From assembly GCF_014873755.1 (NCBI RefSeq), contig NZ_JADBEG010000001.1, forward strand, positions 9,770,501 to 9,834,500: DNA of 64,000 bases, written 5' to 3'. Of the stretch, positions 51,672 through 60,615 are shown piece by piece. Every line of letters begins with the position of its first letter. Position 1 is the stretch's first letter. The position numbers and the translations under genes were made by a program. The notes beneath the pieces are model-generated. The model did no database searches and was not told where the DNA came from. It saw only the letters and a list, made by a program, of their open reading frames with translations. The stretch is from Amycolatopsis lexingtonensis. Lineage in GTDB: Bacteria > Actinomycetota > Actinomycetes > Mycobacteriales > Pseudonocardiaceae.

Positions 51672-52346
51672 CTATTCCGTCCGGGTGCCGAGGCCGATCT
51701 GCGATATCCGCTGCGAACCGGCCGCCACGGCTTCGGTAAACGCAGCGACTTCGCCGGGCCCGAACCGGCTGGTGGGACCGGTGACGGCGAGCGCCGCCAG
51801 CACCCGCCCGTCCCCGTCGTGCACCGGCACGGCAACGCTGGAAGCGCCGGTTTCCGGCTCACCGTGGCTGACGGCGGCCCCCTCGGCCCCGTCGAGCACC
51901 TTCCCGGCGGCCCCGAACCCGAGCGGCAGCTCGTCCCCGACCCGCCCGACATGCCGGATCGCGAGCGGCCCCTCCTGCTGGGCCACGCAGACCACGACGG
52001 AGGTGCTGCGGACGTAGAGGTTGACAGTCTCCCGGCATTCGCGCGCGAGGTCCCGCAGTACCTGCCGGACCGGTTCGGGCAGCTGCCACGCGGTGTTCGC
52101 CAGCTGCGCCCACCGCAGCATCCCGGGCCCGACGGTGATCCGCCCGTCCGGCCGCGTCCAGAGCAGACCGCGCTGTTCGCAGGTGGCGACGAGCCGTAGG
52201 ACGGTGGTTTTCGCGAGGCCGCTGGCGGCGGTGAGGTCCTTGACGGCCCAGGTGCGGCGGTGTTCGGTGAAGAGGGCGAGCAGGTCGAAAGCGCGAAGGA
52301 CGCTGCGGACGGCGCCTTCTTCGGTGGTGTGGTGTTCCGTCGTCAT
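51672..52346 (-). CDS. IclR-family transcriptional regulator
   Basis: The 224-residue protein has an IclR winged helix (SVLRAFDLLALFTEHRRTWAVKDLTAASGLAKTTVLRLVATCEQRGLL) and the GAF-like effector domain (RETVNLYVRSTSVVVCVAQQEGP, then GAAGKVLDGAEG and VHDGDGRVLAALAVTGPTSRF). It is short for the family, with the C-terminal end trimmed. The 47-bp gap to the two-component genes suggests its own unit. Confidence 0.92.
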   Translation of the reverse strand: MTTEHHTTEEGAVRSVLRAFDLLALFTEHRRTWAVKDLTAASGLAKTTVLRLVATCEQRGLLWTRPDGRITVGPGMLRWAQLANTAWQLPEPVRQVLRDLARECRETVNLYVRSTSVVVCVAQQEGPLAIRHVGRVGDELPLGFGAAGKVLDGAEGAAVSHGEPETGASSVAVPVHDGDGRVLAALAVTGPTSRFGPGEVAAFTEAVAAGSQRISQIGLGTRTE

Positions 52347-52492
52347 CGCGCGACCTCCCCAAGTCCGCTGGACGGACCGATTGTACCGCGGTGTGGACCG
52401 GGTGGGTCGTTTGTCGCCCGAATGCCACAGGGGTCCGCGTCGTGCGCCCGCCCGCTCAAGCTATGTGGCGCTCGAGTGCCGCGGTGCTTCGT

Positions 52493-52545
52493 GTCTTGAA
52501 TGAGTCATTCAGGACCTCGGAAGACCTGAATGAGTCATTCAGGAC
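52493..52545. repeat. Hairpin element R1c
   Basis: TGAATGAGTCATTCA occurs at 52497-52511 and 52527-52541, with the usual 30-bp centre spacing. The right end is GGAC, not AAGAC, so the outer pairing is slightly weaker than in R1a. Confidence 0.85.
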
Positions 52546-52577
52546 CCTGCGCGGCGGCCGCCGGGGCTGGTTCGGGT

Positions 52578-52630
52578 GTCGTGAACGACTCGTTCATGTC
52601 GCTGGGTGCGATGAAAGGGTCGTTCACGAC
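52578..52630. repeat. Divergent hairpin element R1' (copy 1)
   Basis: TGAACGACTCGTTCA (52582-52596) and TGAAAGGGTCGTTCA (52612-52626) keep the 15-bp motif, the 30-bp centre spacing and the 53-bp length of R1, but two symmetrical positions of the palindrome differ (C/G for T/A). Confidence 0.8.
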
Positions 52631-52681
52631 GTTCGGGGCCGGGCTCAAGCTATGTGGCGCTCGAGGGCTGCGGTGCTTCGT

Positions 52682-52734
52682 GTCTTGAATGAGTCATTCA
52701 GGACCTCGGAAGACCTGAATGAGTCATTCAGGAC
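52682..52734. repeat. Hairpin element R1d (tandem copy of R1c)
   Basis: Identical to R1c and displaced by 189 bp; palindromes at 52686-52700 and 52716-52730. Confidence 0.85.
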
Positions 52735-52766
52735 CCTGCGCGGCGGCCGCCGGGGCTGGTTCGGGT

Positions 52767-52819
52767 GTCGTGAACGACTCGTTCATGTCGCTGGGTGCGA
52801 TGAAAGGGTCGTTCACGAC
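52767..52819. repeat. Divergent hairpin element R1' (copy 2)
   Basis: Identical to the element at 52578 and displaced by 189 bp. It ends 20 bp before the isomerase stop codon. Confidence 0.8.
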
Positions 52820-52839
52820 GTTCGGGGCCGCGGGCGGGG

Positions 52840-53652
52840 TCAGGCCACGTGGTGCTCGAAGGCCGCGATCGTCTCCGCCAGTACCTCCGCGCCCGGGCGG
52901 GACCACAGCTCCGCGTTGAACACCTCGACCTCGATCGGCCCGTCGTACCCCGCCGCCTCGACGCACGACCGCAAGTGGCGGTGGTCGATGGGCCCGTCGC
53001 CCGGCAGCGCGCGGCCCAGCAGCGGATCGGGCAGCGGCACCAGCACGTCGCACACGTGGAACCCGGCGATCCGTCCGGCCGCCGCGGCGATCGACTCCTC
53101 GATCCGCGGGTCCCACCAGACGTGGAACTCGTCCACGATCACCCCGACCTGCCCGGCCGGGTGCTCGGCCGCGATCGCCAGCGCCTGGTCCACAGTGGAC
53201 AGCACCGACCGGTCCGCGCACTGCATCGGGTGCAGTGGCTCCAGGCCGAGCCGTACCCCGCGCTCGCCCGCGTACGGGGCCAGCTCACCGACGGCGTCCG
53301 CGACGCGCTGCCGGGACGCGGCCAGATCGTTGCCCGCGATCCCGCCGACCACCAGCACCAGTACGCCGGCGCCGAGCGCGGCCGCCTCGTCGATCGCCTC
53401 GCGGGTCCGCGCCACACCGTCCACAGGGGACCCTTCCGGGGTCACGCCGGTGAAGAAACCGCCGCGGCACAGCGACGAAACCCGGACGTCGTGCTCCTTG
53501 AGCAGCCGCGCGGCTTCGGCGACGCCGACTTCCGCCACCTTGTCCCGCCACAGCCCGATCCAGCCGACGCCCGCCGCCGCGCAGCCCGCGACCGCGTCGG
53601 GCAGGGACCAGGACTTGGTGGTGATCTGGTTGAGGCTGAGCCGCTCGTCCAT
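52840..53652 (-). CDS. Sugar phosphate isomerase/epimerase family TIM-barrel protein
   Basis: The 270-residue xylose-isomerase-like TIM barrel has LSLNQITTKSWSLPDAV at strand 1, VRVSSLCRGGFFTG, LVLVVGGIAGND, RLGLEPLHPM with a metal-ligand Glu, VGVIVDEFHVWWDP with Asp/His ligands, HVCDVLVPLPDP, and IEVEVFNAELW with the final Glu. These residues fit a metal-dependent isomerase or epimerase. The ATG at 53652 overlaps the DUF993 stop by one base (TGATG). The 3' end is followed by the tandem hairpin block. Confidence 0.87.
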   Translation of the reverse strand: MDERLSLNQITTKSWSLPDAVAGCAAAGVGWIGLWRDKVAEVGVAEAARLLKEHDVRVSSLCRGGFFTGVTPEGSPVDGVARTREAIDEAAALGAGVLVLVVGGIAGNDLAASRQRVADAVGELAPYAGERGVRLGLEPLHPMQCADRSVLSTVDQALAIAAEHPAGQVGVIVDEFHVWWDPRIEESIAAAAGRIAGFHVCDVLVPLPDPLLGRALPGDGPIDHRHLRSCVEAAGYDGPIEVEVFNAELWSRPGAEVLAETIAAFEHHVA

Positions 53653-54785
53653 CACGCCACCCCGGCGGCCAGCAGCAGCGGCCGCATCCGGGCGACGGCC
53701 AGGTCGGGGTCGGCCAGCGCGCCCGCGTCGTCGGCGAGCCGCAGCAGTGTCGCGAGGTGGGTGATCGTGCGCGCCGACTCCTGGCCCGCGATCATCCGGA
53801 AGTGCCGCTGGTGCCCGTTCAAGTACGCCAGGAAGACGACGCCGGTCTTGTAGTGCCGGGTCGGCGCGCGGAAGATCTCGCGCGACAGCGGCGCGGTGGG
53901 GTCGAGCCGGGCGTGGAACCCGGCGAGGTCGCCGTCGTCCAGCCGGCGCAGCCCTGCCGCGGCCACCGGGGCGATCGCGTCGAAGATGCCGAGCAGGGCT
54001 TCGCTGTGGCCGTGGTCGTCGCCCGCGATGAGGCCGGGGTAGTTGAAGTCGTCACCGGTGTAGCAGGCGACGCCCGCGGGCAGCGCGCGCCGGAACTCGG
54101 TCTCCACCGCGGCGTCCAGCACCGAGACCTTCACCCCGGCGATCGTTCCGGCGTGCTCGGTGCAGAGCGCCACCAGCTCGCGGGCGGCCGCGCGCACGTC
54201 GTCGTGGCCCCAGTAGCCGGCCAGCGCCGGGTCGAACTGCTCGCCCAGCCAGTGCAGCAGCACCGGCCCGCCCGCCTCGGACAGCAGCTTCCCGTACGCC
54301 GCGTGGTACTCGGCCGGTCCGGTGGCCGCTGCGGCGAGCGCCCGGCTGGCCATCACGACCGGGATCGCGCCCGCGCCGCCGACCAGGTCCAGCTGCTCGC
54401 GCCAGGCGTCCACAATGGACGCCATGGTCGCCGGCCCCGGCGGCAGCTGGTCGGTGCCGACGCCGGCGCACCACCGCCGGCCGGCCGCGGCCGCGCCGGT
54501 GCGCGTCACGAGTTCTTGGGTGGTCGGCCAATCGAGGCCCATGCCGCGCTGCGCGGTGTCCATCGCCTCCGCGACGCCGAGGCCGCACGACCAGAGGTGC
54601 TCGCGGAAGGCGAGCGTCGTGTCCCAGTCGACGGTGTCCGGTTCGCCGGCCAGCGCGTCCGCCACGACGTGCGCGGCGGCGTAGACGACCCGCGACTTCG
54701 GCGGCGCTCCGGCCGGCTCGGGGCACGGCGGTCCGGACGGTGTCCAGTCCAGCAACCCGCCACCGGGCACCGGGAGCACGAGCAT
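53652..54785 (-). CDS. DUF993 dihydrodipicolinate-synthase-like aldolase
   Basis: The 377-residue protein matches the DUF993 group, distantly related to class I aldolases of the DHDPS clan. Notable segments are GLGVAEAMDTAQRGMGLDW, GVGTDQLPPG, LLHWLGEQFDPALAGYWG and AGVKVSVLDA, whose Lys is a candidate Schiff-base residue. CYTGDDFNYPGLIAGD follows. With a TIM-barrel isomerase downstream and a LacI regulator upstream it probably works on a sugar or sugar acid. The ATG at 54785 lies 22 bp after the LacI operator. Confidence 0.85.
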   Translation of the reverse strand: MLVLPVPGGGLLDWTPSGPPCPEPAGAPPKSRVVYAAAHVVADALAGEPDTVDWDTTLAFREHLWSCGLGVAEAMDTAQRGMGLDWPTTQELVTRTGAAAAGRRWCAGVGTDQLPPGPATMASIVDAWREQLDLVGGAGAIPVVMASRALAAAATGPAEYHAAYGKLLSEAGGPVLLHWLGEQFDPALAGYWGHDDVRAAARELVALCTEHAGTIAGVKVSVLDAAVETEFRRALPAGVACYTGDDFNYPGLIAGDDHGHSEALLGIFDAIAPVAAAGLRRLDDGDLAGFHARLDPTAPLSREIFRAPTRHYKTGVVFLAYLNGHQRHFRMIAGQESARTITHLATLLRLADDAGALADPDLAVARMRPLLLAAGVA

Positions 54786-54806
54786 CGGAGACCTCCGAGG
54801 ACGTCA

Positions 54807-54818
54807 GAAAGCGCTTTC
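54807..54818. promoter_or_regulatory. LacI-type operator
   Basis: GAAAGCGCTTTC is a perfect 12-bp palindrome with the central CG typical of LacI-family sites. It stands 22 bp upstream of the DUF993 start and 50 bp from the end of the LacI gene, whose product most likely binds it. Confidence 0.85.
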
Positions 54819-54867
54819 CCAAATCCACGGTAGGGCCTGTGCCGAAGCACGACAAGGCCCGACCGGG

Positions 54868-55908
54868 TCAGCGCTTGGGGCGTCCGGTGCTTTCGCGCAG
54901 GACGACTTCGCCGGAGAGCCGGACCGTCCGGGGCCGGGTGCCCGCGGACCCCTTGATCGCCAGGTCCATCGCGCGCTCGCCGAGCTCTTCCAGCGGCAGC
55001 CGCACGGTGGTCAGCGCCGGGGCGAGGTCGCGGACGACCGGGATGTCGTCGAAGCCGGCCACCGAGATGTCGCCCGGCACGGAAAGGCCTTCTTCCCGCA
55101 ACGCCGTCAGCGCGCCGATCGCCATCACGTCCGTGACGGCGAAGACGCAGGTCGGCAGCTTGCGCTTGCGGCCGGCGAGCAGCTGCTTCGTCGCCTCGTA
55201 GCCGCCGTCGCGGGTGAAGGCGCCCTCGATGACGTCGTCCTCGCGCAGGGTGATGCCGTGCGCGGCCAGCGCGTCGGTGAACCCGGCCAACCGGTCGATG
55301 ACGGTGCTCAGCCGCCGCGGGCCGGCGAGCACCGCGAACCGCTTGTGGCCGAGGCCGACCAGCGCGTCGGCCAGCGCCGCGGCGCCGCCCTTGTTGTCCG
55401 GCTGCACGGTGTCGATCTTGAGCCCGCGGTGGCGGCTGACCGCCGCGACCTGCCCGCCGCCGCGGCGGTAGGGCTCCAGCTCGGCGGCCATCGCGCGTTC
55501 CCACGTCCGGTCTTCGAACGCCGAGCCGATCAGCAGGATCGCCGCGGCCCGCTGCGCGCGCAGCGTCGAGACGTAGGCGACCTCGCGATCGGGGTCGCGG
55601 AACGTGCCGGCCAGCATGACGAGCAGCCCGTTGTCGGTCGCCACCCGCATCACGCCGCCGGCGATCGCGGCGAAGTACGGGTCGCTGACGTCGTGGCAGA
55701 TCACGCCGACCGTGCGGTGCGTGCCGCCGGCGAGGGCCTGCGCGTGCGCATTCGGGGCGTAGGCCAGTTCGGCCGCGGCGGCGGACACCCGCTCCCGCAG
55801 GTCGGCGCGGACGGACGCGGTGCCGTTGAGCACCCGCGACGCCGTCGCGAGCGAGACGTTCGCGCTGCGTGCCACGTCTTCGAGTGTCACGTGCGGCCGG
55901 GCCTTCAT
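54868..55908 (-). CDS. LacI-family transcriptional regulator
   Basis: The 346-residue regulator has the LacI HTH and hinge (VTLEDVARSANVSLATASRVLNGTASVRADLRERV...LAYAPNAHAQALAGG) and a ribose-binding-protein-like core (VGVICHDVSDPYFAAIAGGV, then FAVTDVMAIGALTALREEGLSVPGDISVAGFDDIP). The start is the ATG at 55908 just before the HTH. Co-directional with DUF993 and isomerase, it probably represses them through the site at 54807. Confidence 0.94.
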   Translation of the reverse strand: MKARPHVTLEDVARSANVSLATASRVLNGTASVRADLRERVSAAAAELAYAPNAHAQALAGGTHRTVGVICHDVSDPYFAAIAGGVMRVATDNGLLVMLAGTFRDPDREVAYVSTLRAQRAAAILLIGSAFEDRTWERAMAAELEPYRRGGGQVAAVSRHRGLKIDTVQPDNKGGAAALADALVGLGHKRFAVLAGPRRLSTVIDRLAGFTDALAAHGITLREDDVIEGAFTRDGGYEATKQLLAGRKRKLPTCVFAVTDVMAIGALTALREEGLSVPGDISVAGFDDIPVVRDLAPALTTVRLPLEELGERAMDLAIKGSAGTRPRTVRLSGEVVLRESTGRPKR

Positions 55909-56125
55909 GGCTGGCTCCTCCAAGATCGGTTTCGGGTGTCTCCGCGTGCTCGGTCGGTGCAATCTACTGGGAGGAGGGTGTCTCCGGAGAAGCCGCTGCT
56001 CGGGGGACCTGACCCGTTCGAGTGAAACCGGCGGGAAGATCGGCCGCGGTGCGTGTGTTGCAAACAAGGAGAACCTTCAAGCAGTGAGTACGCCACTGCT
56101 TGATCGACCGCGAAAGGAACCACGC

Positions 56126-56530
56126 ATGCTGTTCGGTGACGAGCACGTCCGCCGCTACGAGGAGACCGACGGCGAGGTCGGGCACGAGTGGAAGGAAGGC
56201 GTCCCGACGCTCGTGCTGACCACCAAGGGCCGCAAGACCGGCCAGGAGCGCAAGTTCGCCCTGATCTACCAGGAAGTCGACGGCAACCCGGTGATCGTGG
56301 CCTCCAAGGGCGGCGCGCCGAACCACCCCGGCTGGTACTTCAACCTCCTCGAGACCCCCGAGGTCGGTGTGCAGGTCAAGGCGGACAAGTTCAAGGCCGT
56401 CGCCCGCACGGCCGAAGGCGAGGAGCGCGCGAAGCTGTGGGAGAAGCTGGCCGCCGTCTGGCCGGACTACAACGAGTACGCCAAGAAGACCGACCGTGAG
56501 ATTCCCGTGGTGGTTCTCGAGCGGCAGTGA
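56126..56530 (+). CDS. Deazaflavin (F420)-dependent nitroreductase-family protein
   Basis: The 134-residue protein belongs to the Ddn-like split-barrel family. Motifs are VPTLVLTTKGRKTGQERKFALIY, NPVIVASKGGAPNHPGWYFNLLETPEVGVQV and LWEKLAAVWPDYNEYAKKTDREIPVVVLER. Members reduce quinones, nitroimidazoles or other acceptors with F420H2. The ATG at 56126 follows GAAAGGAAC. It is divergent from the LacI gene across 217 bp with no other feature seen. Confidence 0.92.
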   Translation: MLFGDEHVRRYEETDGEVGHEWKEGVPTLVLTTKGRKTGQERKFALIYQEVDGNPVIVASKGGAPNHPGWYFNLLETPEVGVQVKADKFKAVARTAEGEERAKLWEKLAAVWPDYNEYAKKTDREIPVVVLERQ

Positions 56531-56598
56531 AATTCGCACTGTGATCTGCGCCGCGTTCGGCGCGCGCCGGGGCCGAACCGGCCGGTCGTCGGCTACGA

Positions 56599-57372
56599 AT
56601 GACACTCATGACCGACCGCTGGACCGCCCTGGACCTCGAGGGTGAGCTGCTCACCCGACGCCAGATGATCGCCTACGGCCGGCGCTTCGCCCGCGCCGGC
56701 CGTGGCGCCTGGTACAGCTTCGCGATCGAAGTGGTCTGGCAGTTCCTCGCGCAGACCACCCGGTTCCGCGTCCGGGGCGCGCGCCACATCCCGAAGACCG
56801 GCGGGGTGCTGGTCGCGTCGAACCACCTCTCCTTCGCCGACCCGACGACGCTCACCGCGTTCTGCCTCGCCGCCGGCCGCGTGCCGCGCTACCTGGCCAA
56901 GGCCTCGCTGTGGAAGCTGCCGGTGGTCGGCCGCGTGATGCGCTCGGGCCGCCACATCCCGGTCTACCGCGGCGCGGCGACGGCCGCGGAGGCCTACCGC
57001 GACCTGGTGGCGTCGGTGCGGGCGGGCGAGTGCGTCGCGGTCTTCCCGGAAGGCACCTTCTCGAAGGACCCGGACGGCTGGCCGATGCGCGGCAAGACCG
57101 GCCTCGTCCGCGCTGCCCTGGAGACCGGCGCGCCGGTGATCCCGGTGGCCAACTGGGGCACCCATCACCTGCTGCCCTCGACCGCGAAGTTCCCCCGCGT
57201 GCTGCCGCGCAAGACCGTCGAGCTGGTCGCCGGGCCGCCGGTCGACCTGTCCGACCTGCGTGACCGCCCGCTCACCCGCGAGGTGCTGGAGGAGGCGACG
57301 GCCCGCATCATGGGCGAGGTGACGACGCTTTTGGAGTCGATCCGCGGCGAGCGCAGGCCCCTCGCGGCCTGA
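56599..57372 (+). CDS. 1-acyl-glycerol-3-phosphate acyltransferase (PlsC-type)
   Basis: The 257-residue acyltransferase has the HX4D motif in [10 protein letters not shown], the glycerophosphate-binding [10 protein letters not shown], and [14 protein letters not shown]. An amphipathic N-terminal helix could anchor it to the membrane. It would acylate lysophosphatidic acid or a related lysolipid. ATGs at 56599 and 56608 are both possible starts. Confidence 0.92.
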   Translation: MTLMTDRWTALDLEGELLTRRQMIAYGRRFARAGRGAWYSFAIEVVWQFLAQTTRFRVRGARHIPKTGGVLVASNHLSFADPTTLTAFCLAAGRVPRYLAKASLWKLPVVGRVMRSGRHIPVYRGAATAAEAYRDLVASVRAGECVAVFPEGTFSKDPDGWPMRGKTGLVRAALETGAPVIPVANWGTHHLLPSTAKFPRVLPRKTVELVAGPPVDLSDLRDRPLTREVLEEATARIMGEVTTLLESIRGERRPLAA

Positions 57373-57421
57373 GTTCCGCGTCACCCCGCCCGCACCTGCC
57401 CGAAGGGGTAGTTTCTGGCGT

Positions 57422-58802
<1,381 letters not shown>

Positions 58803-58813
<11 letters not shown>

Positions 58814-59243
58814 GGACGTCGAAGCGGAGTTCCGGCCGTTCCCAGCGGACCTTGGGCGGGTTCGGCGGGACCGTGCCGGTGCGCCGCGCGCCCATGCGGA
58901 GGTAGAAGTCGAGTGCGGGCGGGTGCGCGACGACGCGGACGCCTTGCAGCCCCCGGGCTCGCGCTTCACTCCGCATGTGGTCGATCAACCGGCGGCCGAC
59001 GCCGAGGCCCTGGGCGGCGTCGGCCACGAAGAGCAGGTCGAGTTCCGCTTCCACCAGCGCGTAGAAGCCGATGATGCGGCCGTCGTTCGTGGCGGTGAAC
59101 GTGGGGTTGGTTTCGACGTAGGCGGGGGTGACTTCGTAGCCGTCGAGGATGGTGGCGTAGTCGCCTCGGTACGCCGAGGACGCGTGCACGAGGGCGGTCA
59201 GGGCGGGGGCTTGGTCCGGGGCGGCGCGGACGATCTCGACCAT
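58803..59243 (-). CDS. GNAT-family N-acetyltransferase
   Basis: The 146-residue protein has the GNAT fold with the acetyl-CoA pyrophosphate loop in [54 protein letters not shown]. The substrate is unknown. It overlaps lpdA by 11 bp at the 3' ends and diverges from the pseudogene at 59266. Confidence 0.9.
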
Positions 59244-59265
59244 GGGCGCAGCCTACGATGGCGGT

Positions 59266-59573
59266 ATGACGGACTCCGGTCGGCTCCGCGACGTCCTGGG
59301 GCGCAACGAAGTCCTCGCCGAAGTCTTCGACCGGGCGCGGGGGCTCGGCCTGCCGGAGTGGTACCTCGCCGCCGGGTGCATCTCTGGTACGAAGCCAAGT
59401 TCGGAGTCTTTTGCCCGCCCTTCGCGAGCACCGAGGCCGCGATCGATGCCTTCCCCGCCGTCTGCTCGTGTGTCGGGGTTCGGCTCGGAGCCGACGGGAG
59501 CTGGCACTCCTACACGCCCCACGGGCTCGATGATCTCTTCGCGATGATCGTCCGGCCGAATCCCGTGTCTTGA
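59266..59573 (+). pseudogene. Nucleotidyltransferase-family (DUF925-like) gene with internal deletion and frameshift
   Basis: The first 37 codons (RLRDVLGRNEVLAEVFDRA...LPEWYLAAGC) match the start of the actinobacterial nucleotidyltransferase family related to DUF925. From about nt 59376 the frame shifts to another one encoding VHLWYEAKFGVFCPPF, STEAAIDAFPAVCSCVGVRL and HGLDDLFAMIVRPNP, the family's C-terminal half. About 60 residues containing the nucleotide-binding DYDLFYFD-type region are absent. The last 20 or so residues are lost too, after RPNPVS. The remaining pieces cannot give a functional enzyme. Confidence 0.75.
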
Positions 59574-59606
59574 CCTCCAGCTAGCTCGAAGTATCAGACT
59601 GGCGCC

Positions 59607-60494
59607 ATGAAAGCTGTGGCGTTCACCGAATTCGGCGGTCCCGAAGTCCTCCGCGTCCTCGATCTCCCCGAACCGCACGCCGGGCCCGGCGAAGTGCGGG
59701 TGCGGGTCAAAGCCGCCGGGGTGCAGCCGTACGACGCGGCCGTTCGGGCCGGGTGGGAGCCGCCCGGGCTCGAACTCGGGTGGCCTCGCGTGCCCGGGAA
59801 CGAGTTCGCCGGGGTCGTCGACGAAGGCGAACTCGAGGCGGGTACCGAAGTTCTCGGCTTCACCGCCGTCCGGGCCGCCGCCGAGTACATCGTCGTGCCC
59901 GCCTCCGATGTCACCCCGAAGCCGCCCGAAATGCCGTGGGAGGTGGCCGGAGGATTCACCGCCGGGACGCAGACCGCCTCGATCGCCTTGGAAGCGCTGA
60001 AATTGCAAGCGGGGGAGACGCTGCTCGTGCACGGCGCCGCCGGTTCGGTCGGGACCGCCGCCGTTCAGCTCGCGAAGCTCAAGGGTGCCGCCGTGATCGG
60101 TACCGCGAGTGCGTCCAATCAGGACTACGTCCGTTCGCTGGGCGCCACCGCCGTCGTGTACGGCGAAGGGCTCAAGGCACGGGTGGCGCCGCTGGGGGTC
60201 GACGTCGTGCTCGACGGTGCCGGCGGTGCAGCACTCGACCTCTCACTCGAACTGGTGAAGGACCGGACACGGATCCTCACGCTGGTCGACCACGGGCGAG
60301 CGGCGGAACTCGGCGTGCTCGTCTCGAAGTCCGGACGCTCCGCCGCGCGCCTCGCCGAGCTGGCTGCGCTGTACGCCAAGGGGGATCTGCGCTTCCACGT
60401 GCGCCGTGCTTACCCGTACACCGAGGCCGCCGCCGCGCATCGGGAAATCGAGACCGGGCACGGGCGGGGAAAAATAGTTCTCACGTTTCCCTGA
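59607..60494 (+). CDS. MDR-family NADP-dependent quinone oxidoreductase-like protein
   Basis: The 295-residue medium-chain reductase begins MKAVAFTEFGGPEVLRVLDLPEP, typical of quinone oxidoreductases. It has VRVKAAGVQPYDAAVRAG, the cofactor motif LLVHGAAGSVGTAAVQLAK, and IGTASASNQDYVRSLGATAVVYG. No zinc ligands are seen. The total length is short for the family. It reduces small enones or quinones with NADPH. The gene has its own start 33 bp after the pseudogene. Confidence 0.9.
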   Translation: MKAVAFTEFGGPEVLRVLDLPEPHAGPGEVRVRVKAAGVQPYDAAVRAGWEPPGLELGWPRVPGNEFAGVVDEGELEAGTEVLGFTAVRAAAEYIVVPASDVTPKPPEMPWEVAGGFTAGTQTASIALEALKLQAGETLLVHGAAGSVGTAAVQLAKLKGAAVIGTASASNQDYVRSLGATAVVYGEGLKARVAPLGVDVVLDGAGGAALDLSLELVKDRTRILTLVDHGRAAELGVLVSKSGRSAARLAELAALYAKGDLRFHVRRAYPYTEAAAAHREIETGHGRGKIVLTFP

Positions 60495-60615
60495 TCGTTC
60501 CAGGATGTGGACGGTCGCGCGATCCAGACTTTGGTCGGTGGTTCCCCGTCTCGTCACTCCTTAGATTCTCCCCATTACACCCGGTCGAGTGACCGAGGAT
60601 CACAGGGAGACATCG

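Larger units (their letters stand above)
52454..52831. repeat. Two 189-bp tandem units, each with R1 and R1-like hairpins
   Basis: Unit 1 is 52454-52642 and unit 2 is 52643-52831; they differ at only two internal positions that I found. Each contains an R1 element (52493-52545; 52682-52734) and a divergent 53-bp element with TGAACGACTCGTTCA (52578-52630; 52767-52819). Each begins with a stretch resembling the isomerase gene's last codons. Confidence 0.92.
52347..52839. other. 493-bp region without a gene, filled mainly by a tandem repeat
   Basis: It lies between the IclR start and the isomerase stop. It holds the IclR promoter (about 100 bp), two 189-bp tandem units and a short tail. Open frames crossing it are repeat-derived and not credible genes. 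Confidence 0.8.

Noticed and set aside
16111..52819. R1 elements as ends of an insertion sequence
   Set aside because: No transposase or long terminal inverted repeats are found; elements are complete at 53 bp. Mobilisation in trans by an enzyme elsewhere cannot be excluded.
52391..53764. Rightward frame of about 450 codons across the tandem repeat and isomerase gene
   Set aside because: It consists of translated hairpin repeats followed by antisense of the isomerase; no domain, no ribosome site.
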